A stretch of DNA of 64,000 nt, from contig CAWESL010000003.1 of NCBI GenBank assembly GCA_963811705.1, positions 372,001-436,000 of the forward strand, in the 5' to 3' direction. The notes under the pieces are model-generated. The model was not told where the DNA came from, ran no database searches, and saw only the letters and a program-made list of their open reading frames with translations. How positions within the stretch are numbered: position 1 is the stretch's first letter; each line of letters starts with the position of its first letter. Below, in pieces: positions 8,235 through 16,977 of the stretch. The DNA is from DATJPR01 sp963811705. Lineage in GTDB: Bacteria; Bacteroidota; Ignavibacteria; UBA10030; UBA6906. The translations under genes were made by a program, and so were the position numbers.

Positions 8235-9496
8235 AGCTCCTGAGCCTCGTCCTCCTCCTCGTCGTCCTGACCGGTCTCGTCATCGCGCAAGAATCCGATT
8301 ACAGCACGTTGCAGTGGTTCGAAAAGCGATCCAGTGCCATCAAGACCGCCATAGATTCCGCAAGCACACCCCAGGCCTTGGACGCCATCAAGACGCAGAT
8401 CGATGCTCTCGCTCTCGACTTCCAGGCAAAGAAAGAGTTCCTCGACAAGGCACTTGCTCCGGATACGTTCGACGCGAGAATCGCCGCGCTCCGCGAGCAA
8501 TTCGACATCGCGTACAACCGGGCATCGACCATTCAGACCCAGGGGGTCAAGATCGTCGAACTCGAGACGACAATCGCCGTTATCAATAGCCAGCTCGACA
8601 CGCTCTCGAGCGAACGCACCCAGCTCTTCGCGGATTTGCAGGAGGCAAAGAACAATGTCGCCTCGCTCCGCGAAGCGGTCAAACGCTTGACGGCAAACCT
8701 GCAGGCGAACGACAGGCTGATCTTCTCTCTCATCGATTCCATCTTTCTTCCGTATGACCGGAACATGAGTCAGGCCTCGGACATTGAAAAGGAGAAGATT
8801 GCCGGCACGCTCCAGCAATCCAATGTCATGGCGCGCGTCTACACGGTCGCCAGCGACAATGTCCGGTTCCTCCAAACGACGCAATTGCAGCCGAAAGATT
8901 ATGCCAGCCTGGTCGATCAATACCAGGCATTCCGCTCCCGATGGAACGGGCTGAGTGGGAAGTTGAAGGACGTGGCTGCTGCCGCGGAACGCCGGACTGC
9001 GACCGCCGCAACGGAAAAGAAGGGATCATCCAAACAAGCCCCTCCGGTCGTTTCGCAAGGACTCCCCTCCCAGGTCGATTCGATGATGAGTGCCTGGGAT
9101 GGTACGCTCATGCGCGACTACTGGAGCGCACTGGAAAAGGAATTCACCGCCAAAGGTGTCGCCATCAATCATTTCACCGACGGGCATTCGTTTACGACGG
9201 CGGTGAATGCGCTGGTGGCGTCGTACAAAGAGGGGAACGGCGACGTGAGCACGTTCGTCGATGGCGTATGGAGGGAGCGGATTGATAAGGAGTGGAGAGA
9301 GTCGCTCATGAAGGACGGCGTGCTCGGCCGGACGGAATACGCGACGCTCGACAAGACGGTCAGTGAGCTTGGTCAGAAGACCATCGACTTCAAGCTGATC
9401 CTTTACATTCTCGGCATCATCGTGATCGCGATCGGAGCATGGTGGGTTCTTTCGCGCAAGACGAAATCCCCGGTTCCTCCTCCGCCTGCCGCCTGA
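8231..9496 (+). CDS. hypothetical exported coiled-coil protein with C-terminal membrane anchor
   Basis: The 421-residue protein has an N-terminal signal peptide (about residues 1-20, cleavage after IAQ), a long helical region with heptad character at about residues 40-160 (runs such as VELETTIAVINSQLDTL), a Lys/Ala-rich linker near residue 260, and one transmembrane helix near the C-terminus (LILYILGIIVIAIGAWWVL) followed by a basic, Pro-rich tail. This implies a periplasmic coiled-coil domain tethered to the inner membrane. No family is recognised. Translational coupling to the lipoprotein suggests a cell-envelope pair. Confidence 0.75.
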   Translation: MKLLSLVLLLVVLTGLVIAQESDYSTLQWFEKRSSAIKTAIDSASTPQALDAIKTQIDALALDFQAKKEFLDKALAPDTFDARIAALREQFDIAYNRASTIQTQGVKIVELETTIAVINSQLDTLSSERTQLFADLQEAKNNVASLREAVKRLTANLQANDRLIFSLIDSIFLPYDRNMSQASDIEKEKIAGTLQQSNVMARVYTVASDNVRFLQTTQLQPKDYASLVDQYQAFRSRWNGLSGKLKDVAAAAERRTATAATEKKGSSKQAPPVVSQGLPSQVDSMMSAWDGTLMRDYWSALEKEFTAKGVAINHFTDGHSFTTAVNALVASYKEGNGDVSTFVDGVWRERIDKEWRESLMKDGVLGRTEYATLDKTVSELGQKTIDFKLILYILGIIVIAIGAWWVLSRKTKSPVPPPPAA

Positions 9497-9510
9497 ACTT
9501 CGAAGCGCGG

Positions 9511-9538
9511 GGCAGGGAGAAGAACGCCTCTCCCTGCC
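9511..9538. terminator. bidirectional hairpin terminator
   Basis: GGCAGGGAGA (9511-9520) and TCTCCCTGCC (9529-9538) form a perfect 10-bp stem with an 8-base loop between two convergent genes. The T tract is weak, so efficiency is uncertain. Confidence 0.6.
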
Positions 9539-9547
9539 TCGCCCGTT

Positions 9548-10978
9548 TCATTTTGCATACCAGGATATCACGCGCTCAATCGCCGCACGGCATACCGGGT
9601 CGAACCCCGTGAGACTGAGCGAAAACATCCTGCAATCCACCGAAGGCCGATACAACCCGCGCGAGACGTACCCTGCGCCTTCGAAGGCGCCGACAATTCC
9701 GGCGACATCCGCGGCCTGCAGAATCGGCGCTTCCGCCTTCATGAACGGCTCACGCCTTTCGTAGTAGTCCGGTGCAAGGCGGTCAAGCTTCCCCCGGAGC
9801 GCTTCGAGACTGTCATACTTCCCTTTTTCCCACGGCGTCGGAATCGCGACTCCCGGCGTGAGATACTTCTGCCACTTCACATGGGAGGGGTCGAGGAGTG
9901 CCGTGATGTTCGGTTCCCACGGATCCACGCCAGCCTTGTAGAAGTCGTTGTATCCGGTGGAAGACGTATAGTATTCATCGGCCAGTCCGCCGAAGGAATG
10001 GCCGAATTCGTGCACGTACATATAGTCCTCCTGCCACTCCTGTCCCTTCGTCAGTTCTTTCGTGTACGTCACGGAATACAGCTGATAAATCCCGCCTCCC
10101 CCATATCGGGTGTCGTTAATCAGAATCAGGATGAAATCGTACGGCGCCGCTGAGGCGATGTCGCGCAACGTCTGATTCGCTGATGTCAGCACGTACCGTG
10201 CGGAGCCAAAGGTATTGTAGGCGCATCCCAGCGTGTTCGCTTTCCAGATGTTTTTGTCCGGGACGCTGATCCCCGACACCGGCGATTCCACATCGATCGT
10301 CCACACGTTGAAATCCTTCTTCCGGGTGCTGAACGGCGGGGTGGAGAACATGACTTCATTGAAATGCTTCGCATCGTCTCGAAATTTCCCCATCTCTTCG
10401 CGGGTGTAGCCGTCACCGAGGATCACCAAATCCACCTTCTCCGCAGAGGGGCCGTTGTGCATGAGCTCGTGGACGGGGAACAATGGGGCCCGGGGAGAAC
10501 GGTCGACCGCGACAGGTGAGTTCGGATCGATAACCGTTGAGAAGAGTTCGTGAAACACCATGCTTCTGTCGCGTCGCAAGATCACGAGCTGGATCTCGTG
10601 TCTCGGATAGGGGATGCGCACCGTTGCGGAGAATGTCCGGTAGATGCCGGCCAGTGCTTCGTCTGTGGTTTGCCATTCGTTGAACAGAGACGAAAAACCG
10701 GTGGAATAGATCAGCGTGTTGGTCGACCGGTCGAAGACTCTTGCGAGGTATTCTCCGAGATTCAGCGTATCGACAAGATTCGTCCGGCTTCCCGGCCACT
10801 CCCCTTCCAGGATCAGGCGATCCAGGCTCAGAATTTCCTGACCCTTTGTCCCGGTATCAAAGTAATCAATCCGCAGCGTGGCGCCGGTGAACCAACGTTG
10901 AAAGGCCCTATCCTGTCCGAATGCGCTGGGAGATCCCAGCAGGCACAGGACAAGTGATGCAATGGAGAGTGGTCGCAC
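9548..10978 (-). CDS. secreted M64-family metallopeptidase
   Basis: A 476-residue zinc peptidase of the IgA-peptidase M64 type. Seen directly: VDLVILGDGYTREEM at the start of the catalytic domain and the zinc motif HEFGHSFGGLADEYY, where the HExxH variant HEFGH gives two His ligands and the catalytic Glu. The N-terminal part has an M64 prodomain-like beta region. I choose the GTG at 10978 because AGGAG lies 7 bases upstream and a signal peptide (LSIASLVLCLLGSPSAFG) then starts the protein; an in-frame ATG at 11047 would add 23 residues without a ribosome site. It is secreted or periplasmic; the substrate is unknown. Confidence 0.88.
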   Translation of the reverse strand: MRPLSIASLVLCLLGSPSAFGQDRAFQRWFTGATLRIDYFDTGTKGQEILSLDRLILEGEWPGSRTNLVDTLNLGEYLARVFDRSTNTLIYSTGFSSLFNEWQTTDEALAGIYRTFSATVRIPYPRHEIQLVILRRDRSMVFHELFSTVIDPNSPVAVDRSPRAPLFPVHELMHNGPSAEKVDLVILGDGYTREEMGKFRDDAKHFNEVMFSTPPFSTRKKDFNVWTIDVESPVSGISVPDKNIWKANTLGCAYNTFGSARYVLTSANQTLRDIASAAPYDFILILINDTRYGGGGIYQLYSVTYTKELTKGQEWQEDYMYVHEFGHSFGGLADEYYTSSTGYNDFYKAGVDPWEPNITALLDPSHVKWQKYLTPGVAIPTPWEKGKYDSLEALRGKLDRLAPDYYERREPFMKAEAPILQAADVAGIVGAFEGAGYVSRGLYRPSVDCRMFSLSLTGFDPVCRAAIERVISWYAK

Positions 10979-11046
10979 GGGATGCTCCTGAGAGTTGGTG
11001 CGCAAATATACGGCAGGAACATCGGGAAGGCAATGGCGAAATGCCA

Positions 11047-13167
11047 TTACGACAATTTCAGGGGCATCGTTCTCAGCCGCTTCCCCGTCGCTGCGAACAC
11101 GGCGTTCGCCACCGCGGGTGCGGCCGCCGGAAGTCCTGGCTCACCCGTTCCTGTCGGCGGATCCGTGCTTGGGACGATGTGGACCTCGACCACCGGCATT
11201 TCGTCGATTGTCAGAAGAGGATAATCGTCAAAATTGCCTTCCACGACTCTCCCTCCCTTGATCGTGATCTGTTCCTTCAGCGCGGCGGCGAGACCGTAGA
11301 CGACACCCCCTTCGACCTGCGCTTCGACGCCGCTGGGATTGACCGCGATGCCGCAATCAATGGCCGCAACAATGCGGTGGACCTTGATCTCTCCTTTGTC
11401 GACCGAGACTTCCGCCACCTCCGCGACCGGCGTAACATAAAACGCAGGTGGTGAGAACGCGATGCCCTGGAAGTGACCTTGTGGCAACGGTTTCCCCCAA
11501 CCCGCCTTGTCTGCCGCCAGTTCGAGCACGTGCAGCATCTTTGGCGATCCCTTCATCATCCGGCGACGAAACTCGAACGGATCGACCTTTCCCATCGCTG
11601 CAAGTTCATCGATAAAACTCTCCAGCGCGAACACGGTTTGGGATGGGAAGACCGACCGCCACGGTCCGAGAGGGACGGGCGTCCGGGCCATGACATAGTC
11701 GATGAGAAGGTTCGGAATCTCATACACCATCTTGTCCGCCCCCTCCACCGCACCCCGGTCCATCCCGTTCTTCACGCTCCCGGGCGATCGGGAATCCGAA
11801 ATCGAGGGAGCGACGACGCGATGCGTCAGTCCGACAAGATTGCCCTGATCGTCCAACGCTCCCGTCAGGTGATGGAGGGAGACCGGACGATAGAAATCAT
11901 GCTGCATGTCATCTTCGCGCGTCCAGGTCACCTGCACCGGCAGGTGAAGTTGCTTTGACACTTCCAGCGCCTCGACGGCAAAATCGGTTTCCAGACGTCT
12001 TCCGAATCCTCCTCCCAGAAAAGTCGTGTGAACGGTGATGTGTTCCTCCGCAAATCCGGTGATCCTCTTCGCCTCACGGAGAATTGCCTGCGGGTTCTGG
12101 GTCGGGGCCCAGACTTCACAACGATCGCCGGCCACCTGCGCTGTGCAATTCATCGGTTCCATGGTGGCATGCGCGAGGAACGGCGCCTGATAGACTGCTT
12201 CCAGTTTTCGCGCGGACGTCGCGATGATGGCGGGATCTCCGTCTTTCTCGACAGCCGCACCGGGGTGTTTCGAAAGGTCGTTGAGGCTTGAGAGGATCGT
12301 TTCACTGCTGACATCGGCAGCCGGACCGTAGTTCCATTTCACCGACAGTGCATCGCGACCCTGGAATGCTTCCCATGTTGTCGCGGCCACGACAGCGACA
12401 CCCCGGCTGATCGCGAAGACATTCTTGACACCGGGCATCGATTTGGTCTTTGTCGCGTCGAACGATTCGAGGGTCCCGCCAAAGACCGGGCATCGCGCGA
12501 TTGCGGCGTGGAGCATTCCCGGAACCCTCACGTCGATCCCGAACACGGCGCTTCCGTCGATCTTGAATGGTGTGTCCGTTCTCGGGACGCGTTTCCCGAT
12601 GATGCGGAATTGACTCGGATCCTTGAGGGGCGGATCGGCAGGGACGGGAAGCTTAGCGGCATCGTCCACGAGCGCGCCGTAGTCAAGAACCTTATGCGAG
12701 GTATCGTCAAGGACTTTTCCGTCTTCCGTGCGGCACTCGCTGAGGGGAACCTTCCAGCGATTTGCCGCGGCAGTGAGAAGCATCAGCCTCGCAGCCGCAC
12801 CTGCTTTCCTCAGCCGTTCCCAGGACGTTCGGATGCTGGCGCTCCCGCCCGTTGTCATATTCCCGTACTTTTCGTCAGCCACGGCCTGTTCCACGTGCAC
12901 TTTCGACCAATCGGCGTCCAGCTCATCGGCGACAATCATGGGCAACGCGGTCCTGACTCCCTGACCCATTTCCGATTTCGCAACGGTAATCGTGACATTC
13001 CCCTGGTGATCGATCCGCACCCAGGCGTTGGGCACAAAATCATCACCGGTCTTCTCCCCTTCAGCGTCCGGGTGTGATGCGGTTGGAAGCCACACCCCCA
13101 GCGCGAGCCCTGCGCCTGCCACAGTCCCGACGCGGAGAAATGTTCTGCGTGATACTGTCGCTCTCAT
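11047..13167 (-). CDS. molybdopterin-binding subunit of IorB-type aldehyde/isoquinoline oxidoreductase
   Basis: The 706-residue protein is the large molybdenum-cofactor subunit of the xanthine-oxidase family, of the single-chain IorB (isoquinoline 1-oxidoreductase beta) type. A twin-arginine signal (SRRTFLRVGTVAGAGLALG) shows export in folded, cofactor-loaded form. Cofactor-binding stretches such as TTFLGGGFGRRLETDFAVEA and GPWRSVFPSQTVFALESF are evident. The ATG at 13167 is preceded by AAAGGAGG and overlaps the stop of the iron-sulfur subunit by four bases. An FAD subunit and a cytochrome partner are absent nearby. The substrate is probably an aldehyde or N-heterocycle, but this cannot be fixed from sequence. 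Confidence 0.88.
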   Translation of the reverse strand: MRATVSRRTFLRVGTVAGAGLALGVWLPTASHPDAEGEKTGDDFVPNAWVRIDHQGNVTITVAKSEMGQGVRTALPMIVADELDADWSKVHVEQAVADEKYGNMTTGGSASIRTSWERLRKAGAAARLMLLTAAANRWKVPLSECRTEDGKVLDDTSHKVLDYGALVDDAAKLPVPADPPLKDPSQFRIIGKRVPRTDTPFKIDGSAVFGIDVRVPGMLHAAIARCPVFGGTLESFDATKTKSMPGVKNVFAISRGVAVVAATTWEAFQGRDALSVKWNYGPAADVSSETILSSLNDLSKHPGAAVEKDGDPAIIATSARKLEAVYQAPFLAHATMEPMNCTAQVAGDRCEVWAPTQNPQAILREAKRITGFAEEHITVHTTFLGGGFGRRLETDFAVEALEVSKQLHLPVQVTWTREDDMQHDFYRPVSLHHLTGALDDQGNLVGLTHRVVAPSISDSRSPGSVKNGMDRGAVEGADKMVYEIPNLLIDYVMARTPVPLGPWRSVFPSQTVFALESFIDELAAMGKVDPFEFRRRMMKGSPKMLHVLELAADKAGWGKPLPQGHFQGIAFSPPAFYVTPVAEVAEVSVDKGEIKVHRIVAAIDCGIAVNPSGVEAQVEGGVVYGLAAALKEQITIKGGRVVEGNFDDYPLLTIDEMPVVEVHIVPSTDPPTGTGEPGLPAAAPAVANAVFAATGKRLRTMPLKLS

Positions 13168-13631
13168 TTTCCGCCTCCTTTCACAGCCGCGAGATGGATT
13201 GCGCGGCGTATCCGCTGGTAGGTCCCGCACCGGCAGAGGACATCACCCATGACCTCGTCGATGTCGGCGTCCGTCGGTTGGGGTTTCGATTTCAACAGTG
13301 CCACGACAGACATGACCTGACCCGGCTGGCAATAGCCGCACTGCGGAACATCGGCCTCGATCCATGCCTCCTGGACGGGATTGCTTCGCTCGGGAGAGAG
13401 GCCTTCAATCGTGACGATGCTCTTTCCTTTCACTTCGCTCACCGGGGTAATGCACGATCGCGTGGCGTCATCGTCGATCAAAACCGTACAGGCTCCGCAA
13501 AGACCGCGACCGCAACCAAATTTCGTTCCCGTGAGATTGAGCGTGTCACGAAGGACCCAGAGCAAAGGGGTTTCCCCCGCCACGGAGACGCTTCGTTCAC
13601 GTCCGTTCAATTTGAACGTCAGAGATGCCAT
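13164..13631 (-). CDS. [2Fe-2S] subunit of the same oxidoreductase (IorA-like)
   Basis: The 155-residue small subunit carries two [2Fe-2S] clusters: a plant-ferredoxin-type site with Cys40, Cys45, Cys48 and Cys60 (CGRGLCGACTV) and the second site with Cys98, Cys101, Cys133 and Cys135 (CGYCQPGQ and CRCGTYQRIR). It has no signal peptide and presumably travels out with the Tat-dependent large subunit. AAAGGAGG upstream of the ATG and an ATGA junction with the next gene show a tight two-gene operon. Confidence 0.92.
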   Translation of the reverse strand: MASLTFKLNGRERSVSVAGETPLLWVLRDTLNLTGTKFGCGRGLCGACTVLIDDDATRSCITPVSEVKGKSIVTIEGLSPERSNPVQEAWIEADVPQCGYCQPGQVMSVVALLKSKPQPTDADIDEVMGDVLCRCGTYQRIRRAIHLAAVKGGGK

Positions 13632-13659
13632 GCGATGCCCTCCTTTCGAACCCGGATTG

Positions 13660-13672
13660 ACTGATGATCAGT
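13660..13672. promoter_or_regulatory. palindromic candidate operator upstream of the iorAB-like operon
   Basis: ACTGAT-G-ATCAGT is a perfect 6-bp inverted repeat 29 bases upstream of the iron-sulfur subunit start, between the start and any promoter. Its size resembles operators of TetR-type repressors, but no regulator gene is adjacent. Confidence 0.3.
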
Positions 13673-13758
13673 GCCACCAATCTGTCCGAACGGCAATTGC
13701 CGCAGGGACGTACCCCTGACCGCGATCTGCTCAATGCCCGATCGGGCGACCACGGCAA

Positions 13759-14409
13759 TCACGGAACCAGTCGCACAGTCGCTTGCTGGTTCACCTCAAC
13801 AATGGCATAGGACCCTTCGAACGCCGGTCCGCAATTCACGATTTGCGAATTGCCGATCCGATCCATTCCTCTCGCCTCATGAATATGTCCGCAAATCACG
13901 ACGTCCGGCTGATTGTGCTCAATGAACCGCCTGAGCGACGGGCTTCCGACATGGCTCCCCGAATGGACGCGGTCTGCGGAGGTTCCCATGGGGGGCGTGT
14001 GGGCAACCATGACTTTCCAGCGGGGGTGCAGCAGCTTTTTCCATCCCCGATCGGCTCGTACCCCAAGTTCTTCGTCAGCAACCTCGTTCGGCGTATGCAG
14101 GGGTGAAAAAGGCGAGGCCGAGACGCCGATGAACCCGACCCCGTCAATTTCCGTTGCGTTGCTTTCCAGTGAAGTCCCCGATCGCTCCAAGGCCGGCTGC
14201 AACGCCGGCGGATCCATGTTTCCCAGGATGGTCAGGACCGGCTTGAGCGATGCCACGGCCTTGTCCAATACTTCTTTGAGATCGTCAGCACTTCCTCGTG
14301 TGGTGAGATCGCCAGCGAGGACGATGACGTCGGCAGTCGGCTCCCCCTTGATGATCTTCCGCATTGTTTCAAACGCACCGTGAACGTCCGACAGGGCGAG
14401 TATTTTCAT
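13759..14409 (-). CDS. metallophosphoesterase (calcineurin-like)
   Basis: The 216-residue cytoplasmic protein shows the calcineurin-like metal-site motifs in order: LALSDVHGAF (D-x-H), VLAGDLTTRG (GD), LGNMDPP (GN-D variant of GNHD), VMVAHTPPMG and VICGHIHEARG (GHxH). It lacks a signal peptide. The ATG at 14409 begins directly at the first beta strand; upstream in-frame residues to 14640 overlap the M28 peptidase gene in another frame and look non-coding. It follows that gene after 34 bases and is probably co-transcribed. The substrate is unknown. Confidence 0.85.
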   Translation of the reverse strand: MKILALSDVHGAFETMRKIIKGEPTADVIVLAGDLTTRGSADDLKEVLDKAVASLKPVLTILGNMDPPALQPALERSGTSLESNATEIDGVGFIGVSASPFSPLHTPNEVADEELGVRADRGWKKLLHPRWKVMVAHTPPMGTSADRVHSGSHVGSPSLRRFIEHNQPDVVICGHIHEARGMDRIGNSQIVNCGPAFEGSYAIVEVNQQATVRLVP

Positions 14410-14443
14410 GGAGTCTCGAGGATGTCGTTCGACAGATCGGAGT

Positions 14444-16708
14444 TTAACGCGAGCCTTTGCCCTTTCCTGCAAATATCCCATGGACCTGATCGAGAACAGC
14501 ATCGCATCGCGAAAGGACGCCGGCGACGACGTTGATTTCCTTGTCGGCGTCATCCCACTTGCGAAGCTCGATTGCCTCTCGAATTGCGGGGAGCGTTTTG
14601 ACGCCGTAGCCGGTATAGAGACCTGGAGCGTAAATTTCATGAATGTACCATGGCCGTCCGGGCAGCCCTTCCGGGAGGGTCAGCGACCGTTCAAATCCCA
14701 TGAGGGCATGGTTCAATGCCGTCATCTGCTTGACAGACAACGAATCGCCGGCGTGGTCCAAGAGATCCCGGAGCGTTTGCGAATTCTTCTCCAGGGAGGA
14801 GAGTGAGTTTTGGAGCGGAGAGAAATTGAGATATGGGACAGGAGGTTTTTCTTCCGGCACCACAAACGTCTTCCGGGGGTCGGCGTTCCATCGGAGCGTA
14901 TGGTCCTCGATCCGCCGGTTGGTCTCCAGCGTCTCCTCTCTCATGTCGTCTGCGAGTTTCATCACTTGTTTGACATACGTGTTGATGGTCTCCGCAAATT
15001 CCGTAAACTCGAACGGGAGCACCTCCGCATTCGCAAAGCGGAGCATGACACGGCCGGTCGTTTGCGAGAGAGCGATCTGGTACGCAAAGTCAGGATCCCC
15101 GAACCGCACAAAGTAATCGAACGAGTCGTACGCAGAATGGTAGGAGCCGCCGTCGTCTTCTCCGCCGTACCCGATGTTCAGTGCTGCGACACCCAGGTGC
15201 TGGAGGAATGGGGAATAATCGGACCCCGAGCCGAGGGCGCCGATGGGAAAGTCGTTTTTTGACCGCAACTCTTGAAGCTCGGCCGGCGACGACGTGGCAA
15301 TCATTTGCGCCCGCAGGCGTTTGCCAACGCTGATGCCGTATTCCGGATCCACGACGTCGTGCGAAACCTGATTGACGAACCGCTGGAGCGTATGCGATCC
15401 TGCAACCCCCAAAAACCCGCGGCCATTCCCGTCAGTGTTCACGTAGACGACAGCCTTGCGGCGGAGCTCGTCGATATGCGTCTCCACCCACTCCGTCGAT
15501 CCGAAGAGTCCTTCCTCCTCGCCGTCCCAGACACAATAGACCATTGTTCGCTTCGGTTTCCAGCCCTGTTCGGAGAGCTTCGCGACGGCATGCGCCTCAT
15601 CCAGCAATCCGACAAGACCGCTGAGGGGATCCTGGGCCCCGAAGACCCACGCATCCTCATGGTTACCGCGGAGGATCCACTCGTCGGGAAACGTTGAGCC
15701 CTGCAGCCGCGCGATCACGTCGTAGATCGGCACCAGATCCCATGAGTTCTGGACCTTGAGGTGCACCATCGCCGGGCCCGGGCCGCAGTGATAGGTGATC
15801 GGGAGCGCCCCTCTCCAGGACGCTGGCGCCACTGGACCAGCAATTGCTTGAAGGAACGGAAGTGCATCACGATACGAAATCGGAAGAACGGGTATTTTCG
15901 TAATGGTTAAGGCGGAGTCCCTCGGGAGACGCTTTGCGTCCTTCGTTGCGCCAACCCCCGGAGTCAACGGGTCTCCTGAATAGAGAGGCATGTCCATCAC
16001 CGAACCACGCTGCCCCCCTTCATCGTTCCTGAAGGGTCCTTTCGGATAAACGTCCCCTTCAAAATATCCGTCGTCCCGGGGATCGGAATAAATGATGCAG
16101 CCGACGGCCCCATGCTCCGCCGCCACTTTCGGTTTGATCCCTCTCCACGAACCACCGTAGCGCGCGATGACGATTTTTCCCTTGACATCGATACCGAGCT
16201 CGTGCAGGACCTCATAATCTTTTGGAACGCCGTAGTTTACATAGACGAGCTCGCCGCTGACATCGCCATCTGCGGAGTACGCGTTGTACAGCGGCAACTC
16301 CGCCGACACTTGTTGCGACGTCGTATCACCGGGGATTGCAGGCTCCGAACTCATGGCAGTGTGTGTTGTCGGTGCAACAAGCTCCACCGATCGCACTTTC
16401 GGCGTGGGGAAGAGAACGTAAAACGTTTCGACCGAGGTTTGGAATCCCCACGATCGGAACAACGAGGCGACGTATTCCAGGTTGTCCTTGTCGAATTCGG
16501 ATCCGATGTGGTGGGGATGAGCGGACATCCGGTGCATCCACGCCCGTTGCTCGTCCTTGTTGAGATATGCGTCGAACTTCTGCTCCAGTGCCTGTTCGCC
16601 GGTCGCACCTGCGCTGCTGAAGCCGAGCATGGACTGTGATTGAGCTTCTTGGGAAAAGATGAGAACGGCCAAACACATCACAACAGAACGAAAGCCGGAA
16701 GTTGGCAT
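14444..16708 (-). CDS. secreted M28-family carboxypeptidase (glutamate carboxypeptidase II-like)
   Basis: A 754-residue exported peptidase (signal peptide about residues 1-25). The layout follows the GCPII/transferrin-receptor group: a PA domain (KGKIVIARYGGSWRGIK, GAVGCIIYSDP), an M28 dinuclear-zinc catalytic domain (GNHEDAWVFGAQDPLSG with metal His and Asp; CVWDGEEEGLFGS with catalytic Glu-Glu; a GSGSDYSPF segment) and a C-terminal helical dimerisation-like domain. It should release C-terminal residues from peptides in the periplasm or medium. A near-consensus promoter lies at 16792-16820, and a phosphoesterase gene follows. Confidence 0.92.
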   Translation of the reverse strand: MPTSGFRSVVMCLAVLIFSQEAQSQSMLGFSSAGATGEQALEQKFDAYLNKDEQRAWMHRMSAHPHHIGSEFDKDNLEYVASLFRSWGFQTSVETFYVLFPTPKVRSVELVAPTTHTAMSSEPAIPGDTTSQQVSAELPLYNAYSADGDVSGELVYVNYGVPKDYEVLHELGIDVKGKIVIARYGGSWRGIKPKVAAEHGAVGCIIYSDPRDDGYFEGDVYPKGPFRNDEGGQRGSVMDMPLYSGDPLTPGVGATKDAKRLPRDSALTITKIPVLPISYRDALPFLQAIAGPVAPASWRGALPITYHCGPGPAMVHLKVQNSWDLVPIYDVIARLQGSTFPDEWILRGNHEDAWVFGAQDPLSGLVGLLDEAHAVAKLSEQGWKPKRTMVYCVWDGEEEGLFGSTEWVETHIDELRRKAVVYVNTDGNGRGFLGVAGSHTLQRFVNQVSHDVVDPEYGISVGKRLRAQMIATSSPAELQELRSKNDFPIGALGSGSDYSPFLQHLGVAALNIGYGGEDDGGSYHSAYDSFDYFVRFGDPDFAYQIALSQTTGRVMLRFANAEVLPFEFTEFAETINTYVKQVMKLADDMREETLETNRRIEDHTLRWNADPRKTFVVPEEKPPVPYLNFSPLQNSLSSLEKNSQTLRDLLDHAGDSLSVKQMTALNHALMGFERSLTLPEGLPGRPWYIHEIYAPGLYTGYGVKTLPAIREAIELRKWDDADKEINVVAGVLSRCDAVLDQVHGIFAGKGKGSR

Positions 16709-16791
16709 ACCGTCGCCAGGAGAATGTGGAAGATTGAGGTCATAGTGCCGTCCGGGAGAAGACCGAAAGGCCAGAGAGGAATTCAGGCAGC

Positions 16792-16820
16792 ATAATAGGA
16801 GTTTTAGGGACTTCTGTCAA
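16792..16820 (-). promoter_or_regulatory. near-consensus sigma70 promoter for the M28 peptidase gene
   Basis: On the minus strand TTGACA (16815-16820) and TATTAT (16792-16797) are spaced by exactly 17 bases, 83 bases upstream of the ATG. This is the best -35/-10 pair noticed in the window. Confidence 0.65.
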
Positions 16821-16977
16821 CCATCCGTGCGCAACATTTTTCGATGGGGATCGTATCGAGATGAACGGTCTTTTTTCTTCACCGGCCAGGCTCCAGGAAA
16901 TCTGTCCGCAGTCGAGGGAGAGATCCTCCGCGCTAAAAGGGCGCACGACACACTTGCACAGCACCGTCGAGGTTCTT

